This document shows, piece by piece, positions 63,591 through 64,000 of a stretch of DNA of 64,000 nt; position 1 is the first letter of the stretch, and the number at the start of each line of letters is the position of its first letter. The stretch is from contig NZ_CP134610.1 of assembly GCF_031844705.1 (NCBI RefSeq), positions 1 through 64,000 on the forward strand. The letters are read 5' to 3'. The position numbers were made by a program, and so were the translations under genes. This DNA comes from Streptomyces sp. ITFR-16. GTDB lineage: Bacteria; Actinomycetota; Actinomycetes; Streptomycetales; Streptomycetaceae. The notes beneath the pieces are model-generated. The model was not told where the DNA came from. It made no database searches and saw only the letters and a program-made list of their open reading frames with translations.

Positions 63591-64000
63591 TACGGTGGGC
63601 AAGCACCGCAGCAGCCCTCCCCAAGACAGTTCTCCCCCAAGACCTGCGGCCATCCGCGCGGTACCCCCGGAAGGGGTGAACCAGCGGGGCGCGACAGCGC
63701 AGGTGTCCGGGCTGCGGTCGGCTGGCGCACCCAGGACCGCCTGCGAAGAGCAGGGCGATATTTCGTTCTTTAACCGGGCGCACAACTTGAAAGACGTTCT
63801 GCTACCGCACGCCCTGCCCGTGCCTCCCGTGATGTGATGCACTTGGTACGTACACTGATCTTTTGCCTGCCCGCGTCCGCATGTCTGCACCGTCGGCATC
63901 TGTACAGCCGAAGCAGTTCCACAGCGGCCACCTTGATCCCTGTCCATCCGATATTCGCAAGACGGGGCCTGCTCTTGACGCCGAACGGGCCTTCGGGCAC
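63591..64000. other. Terminal stretch without a recognisable gene
   Basis: About 410 bases of lower GC with several short frames on both strands, none with a convincing start or family. A minus-strand frame entering from beyond the right edge (63770-64000) could be the tail of a gene outside the window. Confidence 0.3.

Noticed and set aside
1..64000. CRISPR arrays, rRNA or tRNA genes
   Set aside because: No spaced short direct repeats of CRISPR type, no cloverleaf or rRNA segments were noticed while reading; a covariance-model scan could not be run.

Overview
The window looks like Streptomyces DNA: very high GC with G/C-ending codons, an AfsR-type SARP regulator, mycothiol metabolism, abundant transposase debris and large NRPS genes. 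The first 120 bases hold four back-to-back perfect hairpins, two of them with TTC loops, followed by a helicase-associated-domain gene remnant and many insertion sequences. This suggests a subtelomeric chromosome arm or a linear plasmid end.

Layout. 0-9.6 kb is an insertion-sequence graveyard: chimeric IS5/IS1380 and IS1182/IS3 remnants, one intact IS3 element, and a secreted glycoside-hydrolase-like gene that the IS3 copy has truncated. It also holds an intact divergent LysR regulator / SnoaL-like pair. 9.7-17.9 kb is an odd small NRPS-like locus: a class-V-aminotransferase-fold protein whose PLP lysine position reads Arg, a small secreted peptide with GWP repeats, a carrier protein, and a 1758-aa A-MT-T-C*-A* protein whose adenylation residues are degenerate. 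Several TTGGCAA/TTGCCAA sites, including a perfect 20-bp palindrome, lie in front of these genes. 18.5-19.3 kb holds another small exported peptide followed by a Cys-rich protein.

19.4-51.3 kb is a biosynthetic gene cluster read mostly on the minus strand. Reading along the minus strand it contains 3-methylaspartate mutase S and E subunits, an archaeal-AsnA-like ligase, an FMN glutamate-synthase-like protein, and two NRPSs (A-T-C-A-T-C-A-T and C-A-T-C-A-T-C-A-T-TE). Then come a PduX-like GHMP kinase, a cysteine-synthase-fold enzyme, an ATP-grasp ligase, an argininosuccinate-lyase-like enzyme (together a likely 2,3-diaminobutyrate route), an MFS exporter and a Sfp-type PPTase. An MbtH protein, a small unknown protein and a divergent carbamoyltransferase sit at the upstream edge. 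The six A domains form three near-identical neighbouring pairs (A1=A2, A3~A4, A5=A6), which predicts a hexapeptide of the form X-X-Y-Y-Z-Z built from uncommon amino acids. I do not recognise it as a known product.

51.4-56.9 kb is regulatory: a Cro/C1-type HTH-NB-ARC protein, a divergent full-length AfsR-like SARP, and a second small secreted repeat peptide with a neighbouring unknown protein. 57.1-60 kb is again decayed: an IS3/IS701 chimera and a frameshifted CPBP protease, with a YdcF-type membrane protein and an exported unknown protein between them. 60.3-63.4 kb is a housekeeping-like formaldehyde/mycothiol unit: a LuxR regulator fused to an ATPase-like domain, S-(hydroxymethyl)mycothiol dehydrogenase, and an MBL-fold hydrolase. 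The last ~580 bases hold only a gene tail fragment. I saw no rRNA, tRNA or CRISPR array.
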